DNA from: CAZIPZ01 sp964541075
GTDB lineage: Bacteria > Acidobacteriota > Terriglobia > 20CM-2-55-15
NCBI GenBank assembly: GCA_964541075.1
Contig: CAZIPZ010000135.1
Location: 1-11,178 of the forward strand
Reading direction: 5' to 3'
DNA length: 11,178 bases
Below the pieces are notes generated by a model that was not told the origin of the DNA, searched no databases, and saw nothing but the letters and a program-made list of their open reading frames with translations. How positions within the stretch are numbered: the stretch's first letter is position 1; every line of letters begins with the position of its first letter. Of the stretch, positions 1 through 6,312 are shown piece after piece. The position numbers and the translations under genes were made by a program.

Positions 1-1
1 T

Positions 2-1318
2 GCGAATTGCGCTGCTTCTGAAGCCTCAATGGTCCATCGAATGATGCTCGCTTCGTTCGGCTTGATCCCGAGGCGGCTCGATATCGCCGTCAAGGCTCCA
101 ACAGACGAACACATGGGCGAGGTCGTTAGGCGGCTTATTCAAGGAATCCAGAAAAGAGAACGCCGGATCAGCGTTGCCAGCCTCACGCGGTACAACCTCA
201 TCAATGCTGCTGCAGTATGGAGCGCCACGGGAGGTCATCCAGCCTGGCTGCTTCATCTGACCTATCTTGCTGACGCAGTAGGCAAGAGGCTTTCGATCGC
301 CGATGTGACGAAAAAGACGGCAACGGTGCCACAGATCCTCGCGATCGATGAGCAGGGCGGAAACTCCGTTTACTCCATGGCTCTGGAGACGGAAAACGGG
401 GGCAATTCCGGTATTGACACGATCATGCGCACTCTTGCAGAAAAGCGCCTCATTGAGGATCGCGCTCCAACGTTGGATGGATCGTGGATGCAGAGGATCA
501 TGGACGCGCGCTCGGCGAACGGCAACTTCCTGTATTCCACAATGACTCCGTTTTCGCCGTCCTGTGGAATGGTGGGACTCCACGGGAATGTGTGCGCAGG
601 AGCAGTCGCAAGGATGAGCCTGAGGTCGCGGCGCGGAGTGGATAACTTCGACAAGAAAATTTATCTCGCGATCTATTACCTGGGATCTAAGGATCTACAG
701 ACAGACCTGGTGGCCCAGGATGGTGTATTGGACAGACTAAAGCGAAAGGTCTCGAGAGAGGATCTGTACGACACCTGGCTTTTCAACTGGCGGTCTAACA
801 ATAACGGCGCAGGACCGGATCTTTCCCAATGGAATAAGGCGAAACTCTGGAACCACCTCGTCAGTCAGGATCTGTTGCGAGCTATGATTGTCGTCGCCGG
901 CGCGGGGCCTCACGCTTCAGGAATGCCGGAGCTTCAATTGTCTGCGAATCCTTCTTCTCACGGTCTGGGACGAACATGCATCCTTGTCACCGACGGAAGG
1001 GTTTCTTATCAACACGACGGTCTATCCATAGCTCACGTTGTTCCCGAAGCGCTCGATGGCGGGGGACTCGCTGCCATTCGAACTGGCGACTGGATCTATC
1101 TCGATCTCGCGAACGGTGAATTTCAGGTCGTAGCGCATTCCAACAGTCACGGGTATAAAGTCCTTTCTGCCAAGGACCTGATGAACCGTCCGGACCGCAA
1201 GCGACGCATTCATGAACTCGAACGAAGACGGACCGAGCTGCTACCGTCTTTCCGAATTTTTCTCGATCAAGTTTCCTCTGCCGAAGCCGGTGTCTCGCCC
1301 TCTGTCAAGCTCAATTGA
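2..1318 (+). CDS. IlvD/Edd-superfamily dehydratase, 5'-truncated by window edge
   Basis: The frame is open to the left edge, so the gene starts before the window and 438 residues are visible. The family dehydrates sugar acids or dihydroxy acids using an Fe-S cluster (IlvD, 6-phosphogluconate dehydratase Edd, sugar-acid dehydratases). Seen: a Cys codon at 8-10, followed 18 residues later by GL as in the Edd segment that starts with its third cluster cysteine; GMPEL (about 920); TDGRVS (989-1006), which keeps the conserved serine; the VPEALDGG/RTGDWIYLDLANGE block (about 1043-1117); and a C-terminal SAEAGVSPSVKL that resembles Edd's end. By remembered alignment it is nearer Edd than IlvD. Odd points: the near-invariant GGSTN is GGHPAW here (230-247), and about 45 extra residues precede GMPEL. 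Substrate is therefore unknown. It converges on the CDGSH gene with 54 bases between the stops. Superfamily membership is secure; specific activity is not. Confidence 0.85.
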   Translation, partial: ANCAASEASMVHRMMLASFGLIPRRLDIAVKAPTDEHMGEVVRRLIQGIQKRERRISVASLTRYNLINAAAVWSATGGHPAWLLHLTYLADAVGKRLSIADVTKKTATVPQILAIDEQGGNSVYSMALETENGGNSGIDTIMRTLAEKRLIEDRAPTLDGSWMQRIMDARSANGNFLYSTMTPFSPSCGMVGLHGNVCAGAVARMSLRSRRGVDNFDKKIYLAIYYLGSKDLQTDLVAQDGVLDRLKRKVSREDLYDTWLFNWRSNNNGAGPDLSQWNKAKLWNHLVSQDLLRAMIVVAGAGPHASGMPELQLSANPSSHGLGRTCILVTDGRVSYQHDGLSIAHVVPEALDGGGLAAIRTGDWIYLDLANGEFQVVAHSNSHGYKVLSAKDLMNRPDRKRRIHELERRRTELLPSFRIFLDQVSSAEAGVSPSVKLN

Positions 1319-1372
1319 CAGACAAACACCGACGGCCCACTAACTCTTGGAATTCTTCACGGTTCTTATCAG

Positions 1373-1609
1373 TCAGGGTCTTGGTGCGGGAGGCGGCAGT
1401 TTACGGGCTTCTACGACCGATTGAAAACCCTTGCGTCCATGAGTGCCATCACAAAAGGGTTTGTTTTCGGACATGCCGCATCGGCAAAGCGAGATTGTCG
1501 TGCGACCGGAAAGGTCGAAATCTCGTCCCTGAGCGTCTTTAATGACGAAGTTTCCCGTGATTCGAAGGGGGCCGTTGGCATTGCAGACTATGACAGTTGG
1601 CTCGTCCAT
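1373..1609 (-). CDS. CDGSH-type iron-sulfur protein (mitoNEET-like)
   Basis: A 78-residue protein with one CDGSH zinc-finger-like domain. Such domains bind a redox-active, often labile 2Fe-2S cluster through three Cys and one His. Seen: C42-R-C44 followed by PFC53-D-G-T-H57, which matches C-x-C-x2-S-x3-P-x-C-D-G-T-H. No signal peptide or membrane segment is visible, so it is probably cytosolic. The ATG at 1609 has a strong AGGAG about 6 bases upstream. Only 27 bases separate it from the glgC stop on the same strand, so the two genes are very likely co-transcribed. The C-terminal tail is short and proline-rich. The family's roles (electron transfer, cluster transfer, redox sensing) are only partly known in bacteria, and none can be chosen from this sequence. 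Confidence 0.88.
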   Translation of the reverse strand: MDEPTVIVCNANGPLRITGNFVIKDAQGRDFDLSGRTTISLCRCGMSENKPFCDGTHGRKGFQSVVEARKLPPPAPRP

Positions 1610-1636
1610 TTGAGTTCTCCTCTCGATGTGACAATC

Positions 1637-2878
1637 TTAATCCCAGAAGCAGGCGTTGCGGGGAATCACCACCACACCGGACTCCGTGACGGTGAAGCGT
1701 CGCCGGTCCTCTTCAAGGTTATAACCGATCTCCACGCCTGGCGGAATGTGAACGTTCTTATCGACAATCACTTTTTTTAGCTTCGCATGCCGGCCAACGT
1801 CGACGCCGTTCATCAGAATGCAATCGTCAACCTGAGAATAACTGTTTATTCGCACTTCAGGCGACAAAACCGAGTTCTTCACACGCCCGCCGCTAACAAT
1901 CGATCCTTGAGAAATGATGGAATTAATTGCGACCCCGACCCGGCCTTCATGCTCGATGGCAAAAACCGTCTTCGCCGGTGGGTATGAACGCACATAGGTG
2001 CGGATTGGCCACTCCTTGTCGTACAAATTGAACTGCGGATCAACAGCGATCAGGTCCATGTTGGCATCGTAATACGCATCAAGAGTGCCGACGTCGCGCC
2101 AATACTTCGCTTCTTTTTTGTTTTTGTCTTTGAAGTTGAAAGCAAAAACCCGCTTTTTGTCGATGAGGTTCGGAATGATGTTGCGCCCAAAATCGTGGTT
2201 GCTCTCGGCGTCTGCATCTTCAAGCAAGGCTCGAATCAAAATGGGTGTGTTGAAAACATATATTCCCATCGACGCCAGGACCATATTTGCATTCGAAGGC
2301 ATCGGCTTTGGATTCTGGGGCTTTTCCTCAAAACCGATCAAGCGCTGGTCGTGATCGATTTCGAGGACGCCGAGATGGCTCGCGGATTCGCGCGGAAACT
2401 CGATGGTTGAGACTGTCACATCGGCGCCCGCTGCAACGTGAAATTCGAGAAGTTCCGAATAATCCATCTTGTAGATGTGGTCGCCGCACAGGATAAGGAC
2501 GTATTCGGGATTTTCCCGCTCAATGGTGTAAATGTTCTGGTAAACGGCGTCAGCGGTTCCTTGATACCACTTTTCAGAAGCACGGAATTGCGGCGGCATC
2601 GTGAAGATGAACTCGCCGCGATCGAACGAAAAAATATTCCAACCCAGGCGGATGTGTCGATCCAGCGAGTCTGACTTGTATTGTGTGAGCACGCAGATCC
2701 TGTTGAGTTGAGAATTAATGCAGTTCGAAAGCGCGAAGTCGACGATTCGATATATTCCGCCAAAAGGAACAGCCGGCTTCGCACGATGCTTGGTTAGAGG
2801 GTAGAGTCGCTCGCCTTGGCCGCCGGCAAGAACGACTGCAAGAGTGTCCTGGATTATCGTTCGCGTCCGCGGTTTCAA
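1637..2878 (-). CDS. glgC: Glucose-1-phosphate adenylyltransferase (ADP-glucose pyrophosphorylase)
   Basis: Makes ADP-glucose from glucose-1-phosphate and ATP, the committed step of bacterial glycogen synthesis. Seen, counted from the TTG start: an N-terminal nucleotidyltransferase domain with LAGGQGERL (18-25) and the following Lys/Arg-rich, KPAVPFGG and FALSNC blocks; QGTADAVYQN; CGDHIYKMDYS; GFEEKP; GIYVFN; YWRDVGTLDAYY; and a C-terminal left-handed beta-helix region ending in SGVVVI. I chose TTG at 2878, preceded by AGGAG at 2886-2890 with 7 bases between. This gives 413 residues with a normal family start, KPRTRTIIQDTLAVVLAGG. An ATG at 2977 in the same frame would add 33 basic residues not expected in the family, and has no comparable ribosome site. 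The CDGSH gene follows in a probable operon. No other glg gene is in the window. Confidence 0.95.
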   Translation of the reverse strand: MKPRTRTIIQDTLAVVLAGGQGERLYPLTKHRAKPAVPFGGIYRIVDFALSNCINSQLNRICVLTQYKSDSLDRHIRLGWNIFSFDRGEFIFTMPPQFRASEKWYQGTADAVYQNIYTIERENPEYVLILCGDHIYKMDYSELLEFHVAAGADVTVSTIEFPRESASHLGVLEIDHDQRLIGFEEKPQNPKPMPSNANMVLASMGIYVFNTPILIRALLEDADAESNHDFGRNIIPNLIDKKRVFAFNFKDKNKKEAKYWRDVGTLDAYYDANMDLIAVDPQFNLYDKEWPIRTYVRSYPPAKTVFAIEHEGRVGVAINSIISQGSIVSGGRVKNSVLSPEVRINSYSQVDDCILMNGVDVGRHAKLKKVIVDKNVHIPPGVEIGYNLEEDRRRFTVTESGVVVIPRNACFWD

Positions 2879-2885
2879 CCTGCTT

Positions 2886-2890
2886 CTCCT
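2886..2890 (-). promoter_or_regulatory. Ribosome binding site that fixes the glgC TTG start
   Basis: The minus strand reads AAAAGGAGAAGCAGG then TTG. AGGAG lies 7 bases from the TTG at 2878. This is the best Shine-Dalgarno in the 100 bases around the glgC start, and it places translation just before the conserved nucleotide-binding domain. Confidence 0.7.
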
Positions 2891-3446
2891 TTTACTTCCT
2901 GGACTCTTTACAAAAAAGCGAAAGGGAGCCGTTACTCCAACATTCTGTTCGTGTGTTGCTCCAGCCACCTCGAACACTCTCGGGGGCCAAGCAATTTCAT
3001 TCCTTTGGAATATTGATGGGAGGTCCGCGTCTGTTCGCAGGGGCGCAAAACAGCCTGCAGTTGCTTTCCAGCGTAAGCTTTATCGTCGGGGATTTCCGTC
3101 ATGAGTCCCTGTTCCGATCACACGTCACCGATAAAGAGTAATCATGAATAGGGGGAAAAGATACCGAAGGTGCACTTTAACACGACAAATTTTACCGCCT
3201 ACTCTCGTCCCATGCCCTCACAGGATCGAGCAACATTTTTCGTAAAGGCTGCATTATCTTCGTCCAGAACAGCTTTGCCGCTTGTCGCAGTCGCACGAAC
3301 GTGTCGGAGTATTGGCGCTCGGAGCTCTCAGAGGATTATGCCAAGTCTATACGTAAATGCGCCTCTGAACAGAGTTCATTCTGGAAGTTCATGCTGAGTG
3401 TTTTAAAATTCATACTATTGTCGGGCAATGGGAGTCGCTCTCGGGA

Positions 3447-3477
3447 ATTTGCAGGGATCTAGGCTTGGCTTGCAAAT
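3447..3477. repeat. Inverted repeat ATTTGCA-N17-TGCAAAT upstream of the sigma-54 promoter
   Basis: Perfect 7-bp arms at 3447-3453 and 3471-3477. The centre lies about 200 bases upstream of the predicted sigma-54 transcription start, a distance typical for enhancer-binding-protein sites. That function is inferred from position only; a dyad this short may be chance. Confidence 0.35.
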
Positions 3478-3482
3478 GAAAA

Positions 3483-3498
3483 TGGAAAGAATTTTCCA
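3483..3498. repeat. Inverted repeat TGGAAA-GAAT-TTTCCA
   Basis: Perfect 6-bp arms around a 4-base centre, about 170 bases upstream of the predicted sigma-54 start and immediately downstream of the ATTTGCA dyad. It could be a second activator site, a small AT-rich hairpin, or chance. Confidence 0.3.
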
Positions 3499-3637
3499 AT
3501 CTCGTGTTGTCCAGCAGCAGGGGCTGTAAACCAAATACAATCATGACTATAGTAGACTCGCTTCTTAGCAATGGAAGGAGCCTTGCCGGTGATTATGGAT
3601 GCCGATCTTTGTTGCAGGGTCACATTTGTTGCGGTTG

Positions 3638-3653
3638 TGGCACAATCCTTGCT
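3638..3653 (+). promoter_or_regulatory. Sigma-54 (RpoN) -24/-12 promoter
   Basis: TGGCAC (3638-3643), five bases, then TTGCT (3649-3653). This matches the RpoN consensus TGGCAC-N5-TTGCW at every defined position, and the GG (3639-3640) and GC (3651-3652) dinucleotides have the required spacing. Predicted transcription start is about 3664. The next recognisable gene is the DksA-like CDS at 3949, so the transcript would have a leader of roughly 285 bases or carry a small RNA or small ORF. The match is seen; the promoter activity and target are inferred. Confidence 0.65.
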
Positions 3654-3779
3654 AGAGAACTGATGCTCGGGCCGAGCCGGGTATTAGGAATGGGGGTGAG
3701 ATAGAAGGTTCCCCCTGGAATTGTTTCGTAGCCGGATCGACGCAAATGATACCGGGCTGTAGGAAATTTTGGAGTGTAC

Positions 3780-3956
3780 ATGCTGCCTACATTCATAACT
3801 TGCATGGTGAGGGACGATGACTTCAGCATTTTCGTGAACCCCATCGTCAAACACACTCGTGAGTTGAACAGGACGGTCTTGAAGCATATACTCCCATCCC
3901 CAGAACTCGAGACCATGATGGTCTCTCACGACTTGAGAGGACAGAACAATGGATGA
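3780..3956 (+). CDS. Possible small ORF overlapping the DksA-like start (58 aa)
   Basis: ATG at 3780 has GGAG at 3771-3774, five bases upstream. The 58-residue product contains FITCMVRDDDFSIF and ELNRTVLKHIL stretches but resembles no family I know. Its stop (3954-3956) overlaps the DksA-like ATG (3949) by eight bases, an arrangement that would allow translational coupling. It lies downstream of the sigma-54 promoter. Against it: short length, no recognisable domain, and a good independent ribosome site for the next gene. It may be only a leader or a chance frame. Confidence 0.22.
   Translation: MLPTFITCMVRDDDFSIFVNPIVKHTRELNRTVLKHILPSPELETMMVSHDLRGQNNG
3909..3925. promoter_or_regulatory. 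17-bp palindrome in the leader of the DksA-like gene
   Basis: GAGACCAT-G-ATGGTCTC is a perfect 8-bp inverted repeat about 23 bases before the ATG at 3949. As DNA it could be an operator for a dimeric regulator. As RNA it could form a 6-bp GAGACC/GGUCUC stem with a 5-base loop just before the ribosome site. No T-run follows, so it is not an intrinsic terminator. The dyad is seen; its role is inferred. Confidence 0.45.
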
Positions 3957-4359
3957 AAAGAAAGTGCAGAAATTCCGGCAGAGGTTGCTGGAGGAGTATC
4001 AAAAACTGATCCGTTCAATCAATCGCAACAGACTGGCAGAAGAAGAAATCAAGCTGGAAAACACCGAGGACGAAGGTGATCTGGCGACGATAAGCCATAA
4101 TAAGGAACTTCTATACAACCTCCATGAGAGCGACTTTAATCGTCTGAAGTCCATCCAGGAAGCACTGAAGAGAATGGATCGTGGCGAATATGGGGAATGT
4201 CTCCGATGCGGCGAAGACATCAACGAGAAGCGACTGATGGCTGTGCCGTGGGCCACACTCTGCATCCAGTGCCAGGAAGAGGCGGAAAAGGAATCATCCT
4301 CTCCACGTCCCGTTCTTGCCGGTATGCTCAAGACCGAAGAAGAGGACGAGGACTTATAG
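3949..4359 (+). CDS. DksA/TraR-family zinc-finger transcription factor
   Basis: A 136-residue protein of the family that binds the RNA polymerase secondary channel and, in DksA, works with ppGpp to tune rRNA, amino-acid and stress promoters. Seen: an N-terminal helical coiled coil (about 1-78) with D41-E-G-D44-L-A46 at its turn, matching the DxxDxA tip motif of E. coli DksA; a C4 zinc finger with C84-x2-C87 and C105-x2-C108; and an acidic C-terminal tail (TEEEDEDL). The start has GAGAGG eight bases upstream. The retained acidic tip suggests DksA-like action rather than a TraR/YbiI variant, but the length and tail are not those of E. coli DksA, so I withhold the symbol. The upstream palindrome and a sigma-54 promoter suggest regulated expression. 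It converges on the ZIP gene. Confidence 0.9.
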   Translation: MDEKKVQKFRQRLLEEYQKLIRSINRNRLAEEEIKLENTEDEGDLATISHNKELLYNLHESDFNRLKSIQEALKRMDRGEYGECLRCGEDINEKRLMAVPWATLCIQCQEEAEKESSSPRPVLAGMLKTEEEDEDL

Positions 4360-4368
4360 AGCCTTCGA

Positions 4369-4410
4369 ATCTGGATTTCGGAAGCAGCGATGCTCTGCCG
4401 AAATCCAGAT
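4369..4410. terminator. Hairpin between convergent genes, possible bidirectional terminator
   Basis: Perfect 13-bp arms, ATCTGGATTTCGG (4369-4381) and CCGAAATCCAGAT (4398-4410), around a 16-base loop that can itself pair (AGC/GCT). It sits between the DksA-like stop (4359) and the ZIP stop (4410-4412), which is where a bidirectional terminator is expected. Neither side has a U-tract, so it is not a canonical intrinsic terminator. It may instead block 3' exonucleases, or be a dispersed palindromic repeat. Confidence 0.55.
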
Positions 4411-5135
4411 CAGACTCGCGCGATCGACCGCACCAATAGGAAAAGTCCCATCCCTATAAACACCACGAACGCCATCCTCACTCCGCTTTCACGATTCACC
4501 TCAGGCATCAAATCCGTAGCTGCCACATATAAGGTAGATCCTGTTGAGATGGGAAGTGCGTAGGGCACAAAGTCTCCGGCTGCATGCACCACAAGAACCC
4601 CGAGCACTGTTGAGATGCCGAGCGAGGTTGCGGCTACTAACGCGCTGCGAGACGAGTGGCCGGAGCTCACGAAAATTGAGGAGATTGTGAAACCGTCGGG
4701 AATTTTGTGAAGAAAGACAGCCAGGAAGATCAGGAGACCGACTTCCTGGGAAACCATGAGGCCTGCGCCGATCGCAACGCCATCAAAAAACGTGTGGACC
4801 AGTAAACCTACCAGCGCCGAGATGCCTACAACCGGATTCAAAACTTCATCGTGATGGGTTTCCTCGCCGAAATGAAGATGTGATGCGAAGGTGTGCTCGA
4901 ACATGTGCACGATGCCGTATCCGAAGAGCATCAGCGCCGGAGCGGATTTCGTCAGCTCATAGCTTTCCGGCGCCATTTCCAAAAAGACCGTACCCAGCAT
5001 GAAGCCGGCGCCCAGCGCGATGAAATATCGCAAAGACCGGGAAGCCCACTTGTATGAAATGATGATTAAGCCCCCGATGATGTTTGCCAGAGCTGCAGCG
5101 ACCGCAAAGATGAGAGATTCCGTCAGGGGGCTCAT
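4410..5135 (-). CDS. ZIP-family divalent metal transporter
   Basis: A 241-residue polytopic inner-membrane protein predicted to import zinc, iron or related divalent cations. Seen: about eight hydrophobic segments; VH114-TFFD118-GVAIG in the fourth, matching the ZIP signature HNxxDG; H143-KIPDG in the fifth, matching HExPEG with D in place of E; a His-rich loop (HLHFGEETHHDE, 87-98) between the third and fourth segments, the usual metal-binding loop position; and a late YVAATDLMPEV. ATG at 5135 is my start; a TTG at 5144 would add three residues, and neither has a strong ribosome site. It starts 26 bases after the YchF-like stop on the same strand, so the pair is probably one operon. Metal specificity cannot be read from sequence. 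Confidence 0.87.
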   Translation of the reverse strand: MSPLTESLIFAVAAALANIIGGLIIISYKWASRSLRYFIALGAGFMLGTVFLEMAPESYELTKSAPALMLFGYGIVHMFEHTFASHLHFGEETHHDEVLNPVVGISALVGLLVHTFFDGVAIGAGLMVSQEVGLLIFLAVFLHKIPDGFTISSIFVSSGHSSRSALVAATSLGISTVLGVLVVHAAGDFVPYALPISTGSTLYVAATDLMPEVNRESGVRMAFVVFIGMGLFLLVRSIARV

Positions 5136-5161
5136 TGTGCTCAATTCAGGGTCTGATTTGG

Positions 5162-6226
5162 CTATCCGGAATGTCGAATAGTCATGATGTCCCCGTCTTT
5201 CACGAGGTATTCCTTGCCTTCCAGTCGCAGCAGTCCTTTCTCTTTCAGCGCCTGCATGCTGCCGTACTTCACAAAATCATCGTAATGGCAGACCTCTGCA
5301 CGAATGAAGTGTTCTTCGAGGTCGGTATGAATGACGCCGGCGGCGCGTTGAGCCTTTGTTCCCCGGGTGATCGTCCAAGCGCGACATTCCTCTTCTCCAA
5401 CAGTAAAGAATGAGATGAGGCCCAGCAATCGGTATGTCGTTCGAATCAACCGCTCGGCACCCGACTCGTTCAAACCGTAGTCTGCAAGAAACGTTTTCAA
5501 TTCTTCGGGCGGCAGTTCTGCAAGCTCGGCCTCGAGTTTTCCACAAATGATGGTTTGCTCTGTATTAGGCCTCAACTCGCCCTGAGCGCCCTTGTGTCGC
5601 AGCCGGTCGAGTTGTTCTTCGCCGATGTTCTCGACATAAACCATTGGCTTTTCGGAAAGAAACGCGAACCCCTTGGCGAGACGCCTCTCATCTTCCGTTG
5701 CTTCCATTTCGCGGAGCGGTTTCTCTGTTTCCAGCCATGCCTTGGCGCGTTGAAGGTAAGCGAATTCCTTCTCAAGCGAGGGATTCTTTATTTTCTTCAA
5801 ATCTTTTTCGAGGCGCTCCATCCGCTTTTCAATCGACGCAATGTCGGCCAACATCAGTTCGTAATCAAAGTGGACTTTGTCTCTTTCCGGATCGATCGAT
5901 CCGGCCAGATGCGGCACGGATTCGTCTTGGAAAACTCTGATAACGTGAACCAAAGCATCGACTGTTCGCACGGGCCCTAAAGCAAGGTCCTGACCCTTAC
6001 CGGCAATCAAACCTTGAACGTCGACAAGTTCCAGCGTGGCATAAGTCGTTTTCTCAGGAGTGAACTTCGAGGAAAGGAACTCCAGGCGCGGGTCGGGCAC
6101 CCTGACAACGCTGACATTGGCTTCCTGTCTTCGTCCCCCCGTCTGACCGACAACCTGCCCATGACTCAAAACACTAAGAATGGTTGTTTTGCCTACGGAT
6201 GGGAGACCTACGATTCCGGCTTTCAT
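5162..6226 (-). CDS. YchF/OLA1-family P-loop ATPase/GTPase, divergent variant
   Basis: A 354-residue translation-associated P-loop NTPase of the Obg group. YchF proteins bind ribosomes and prefer ATP. Seen: Walker A GLPSVGKTT (7-15); VPDPRLE (43-49); DVQG (69-72); a coiled-coil helical insert (about 125-190) with RMERLEKDLKKIKNPSLEKE; N200-I-G-E203 at the NxxE position that YchF uses in place of NKxD; and a C-terminal TGS/DUF933 domain (about 270-354) with RAWTITRGTKAQRAAGVIHTD. Odd: the switch-I-region PFCTIEPN of canonical YchF is replaced by TGGRRQEAN, and the GLGNKFLANIR segment is missing. From memory, this matches a second YchF-like lineage found in several phyla, so it may coexist with a canonical ychF elsewhere. 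The ATG at 6226 has AAGG seven bases upstream. The ZIP gene follows. Confidence 0.87.
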   Translation of the reverse strand: MKAGIVGLPSVGKTTILSVLSHGQVVGQTGGRRQEANVSVVRVPDPRLEFLSSKFTPEKTTYATLELVDVQGLIAGKGQDLALGPVRTVDALVHVIRVFQDESVPHLAGSIDPERDKVHFDYELMLADIASIEKRMERLEKDLKKIKNPSLEKEFAYLQRAKAWLETEKPLREMEATEDERRLAKGFAFLSEKPMVYVENIGEEQLDRLRHKGAQGELRPNTEQTIICGKLEAELAELPPEELKTFLADYGLNESGAERLIRTTYRLLGLISFFTVGEEECRAWTITRGTKAQRAAGVIHTDLEEHFIRAEVCHYDDFVKYGSMQALKEKGLLRLEGKEYLVKDGDIMTIRHSG

Positions 6227-6283
6227 ACAAGCACCTTAGCACAGCCACAAAACGGTTAAGTTCTCGAAAAATCGAACTTTTCA

Positions 6284-6312
6284 TTGACAAGCTTTAGACC
6301 CATAAGTAGGCT
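6284..6312 (+). promoter_or_regulatory. Sigma-70-type promoter of the mraZ (dcw) cluster
   Basis: TTGACA (6284-6289), a perfect -35, then a 17-base spacer, then TAGGCT (6307-6312), which keeps the key -12 T, -11 A and -7 T of a -10 element. Predicted start is near 6319, about 50 bases before the mraZ ATG. A TAAAAT at 6330-6335 resembles a -10 better but lacks a -35 at the right distance. Confidence 0.6.

Larger units (their letters stand above)
2879..3948. other. Long intergenic region without a convincing gene
   Basis: About 1.07 kb between the divergent glgC and DksA-like genes. Open frames on both strands are short (up to about 98 codons), lack recognisable domains and mostly lack ribosome sites. 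I find no tRNA or rRNA. The right half is structured: inverted repeats at 3447-3477 and 3483-3498, a consensus -24/-12 promoter at 3638-3653, and a palindrome at 3909-3925. The left half (2950-3440) should hold the glgC promoter on the minus strand, but no clear -35/-10 pair stands out. A decayed gene or an unannotated small RNA is possible; the sequence alone does not decide. Confidence 0.6.

Noticed and set aside
26..583. 185-codon minus-strand frame
   Set aside because: Lies antisense to the IlvD/Edd-like gene, which has clear family motifs; the minus-strand product shows no domain.
2932..3102. 56-codon minus-strand frame upstream of glgC (ATG at 3102)
   Set aside because: Only a weak AGGG precedes it, and the product has no recognisable feature; a chance frame is likelier, though it sits in the right place for a leader peptide.
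3548..3553. TATAGT as a -10 element for a sigma-70 promoter
   Set aside because: No acceptable -35 at 16-18 bases upstream; the nearest match (TGTAAA) fits only three positions.
3655..3677. CTCGG-G-CCGAG palindrome near 3667-3677
   Set aside because: Short, with a one-base centre that cannot form an RNA loop at full pairing; may simply be chance in GC-rich DNA.
3170..3704. Plus-strand frames at 3170-3397 and 3504-3704, and a frame across about 3227-3462 that begins FRKGCIIFVQ
   Set aside because: Products show no domain. The FRKGCIIFVQ stretch briefly recalls the start of a Crp-type cyclic-nucleotide domain, but no further Crp sequence follows in any frame, so I do not call a pseudogene.
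3620..3929. Overlapping minus-strand frames of 98 and 81 codons
   Set aside because: They overlap each other, show no ribosome site or domain, and lie across the sigma-54 promoter and palindrome.
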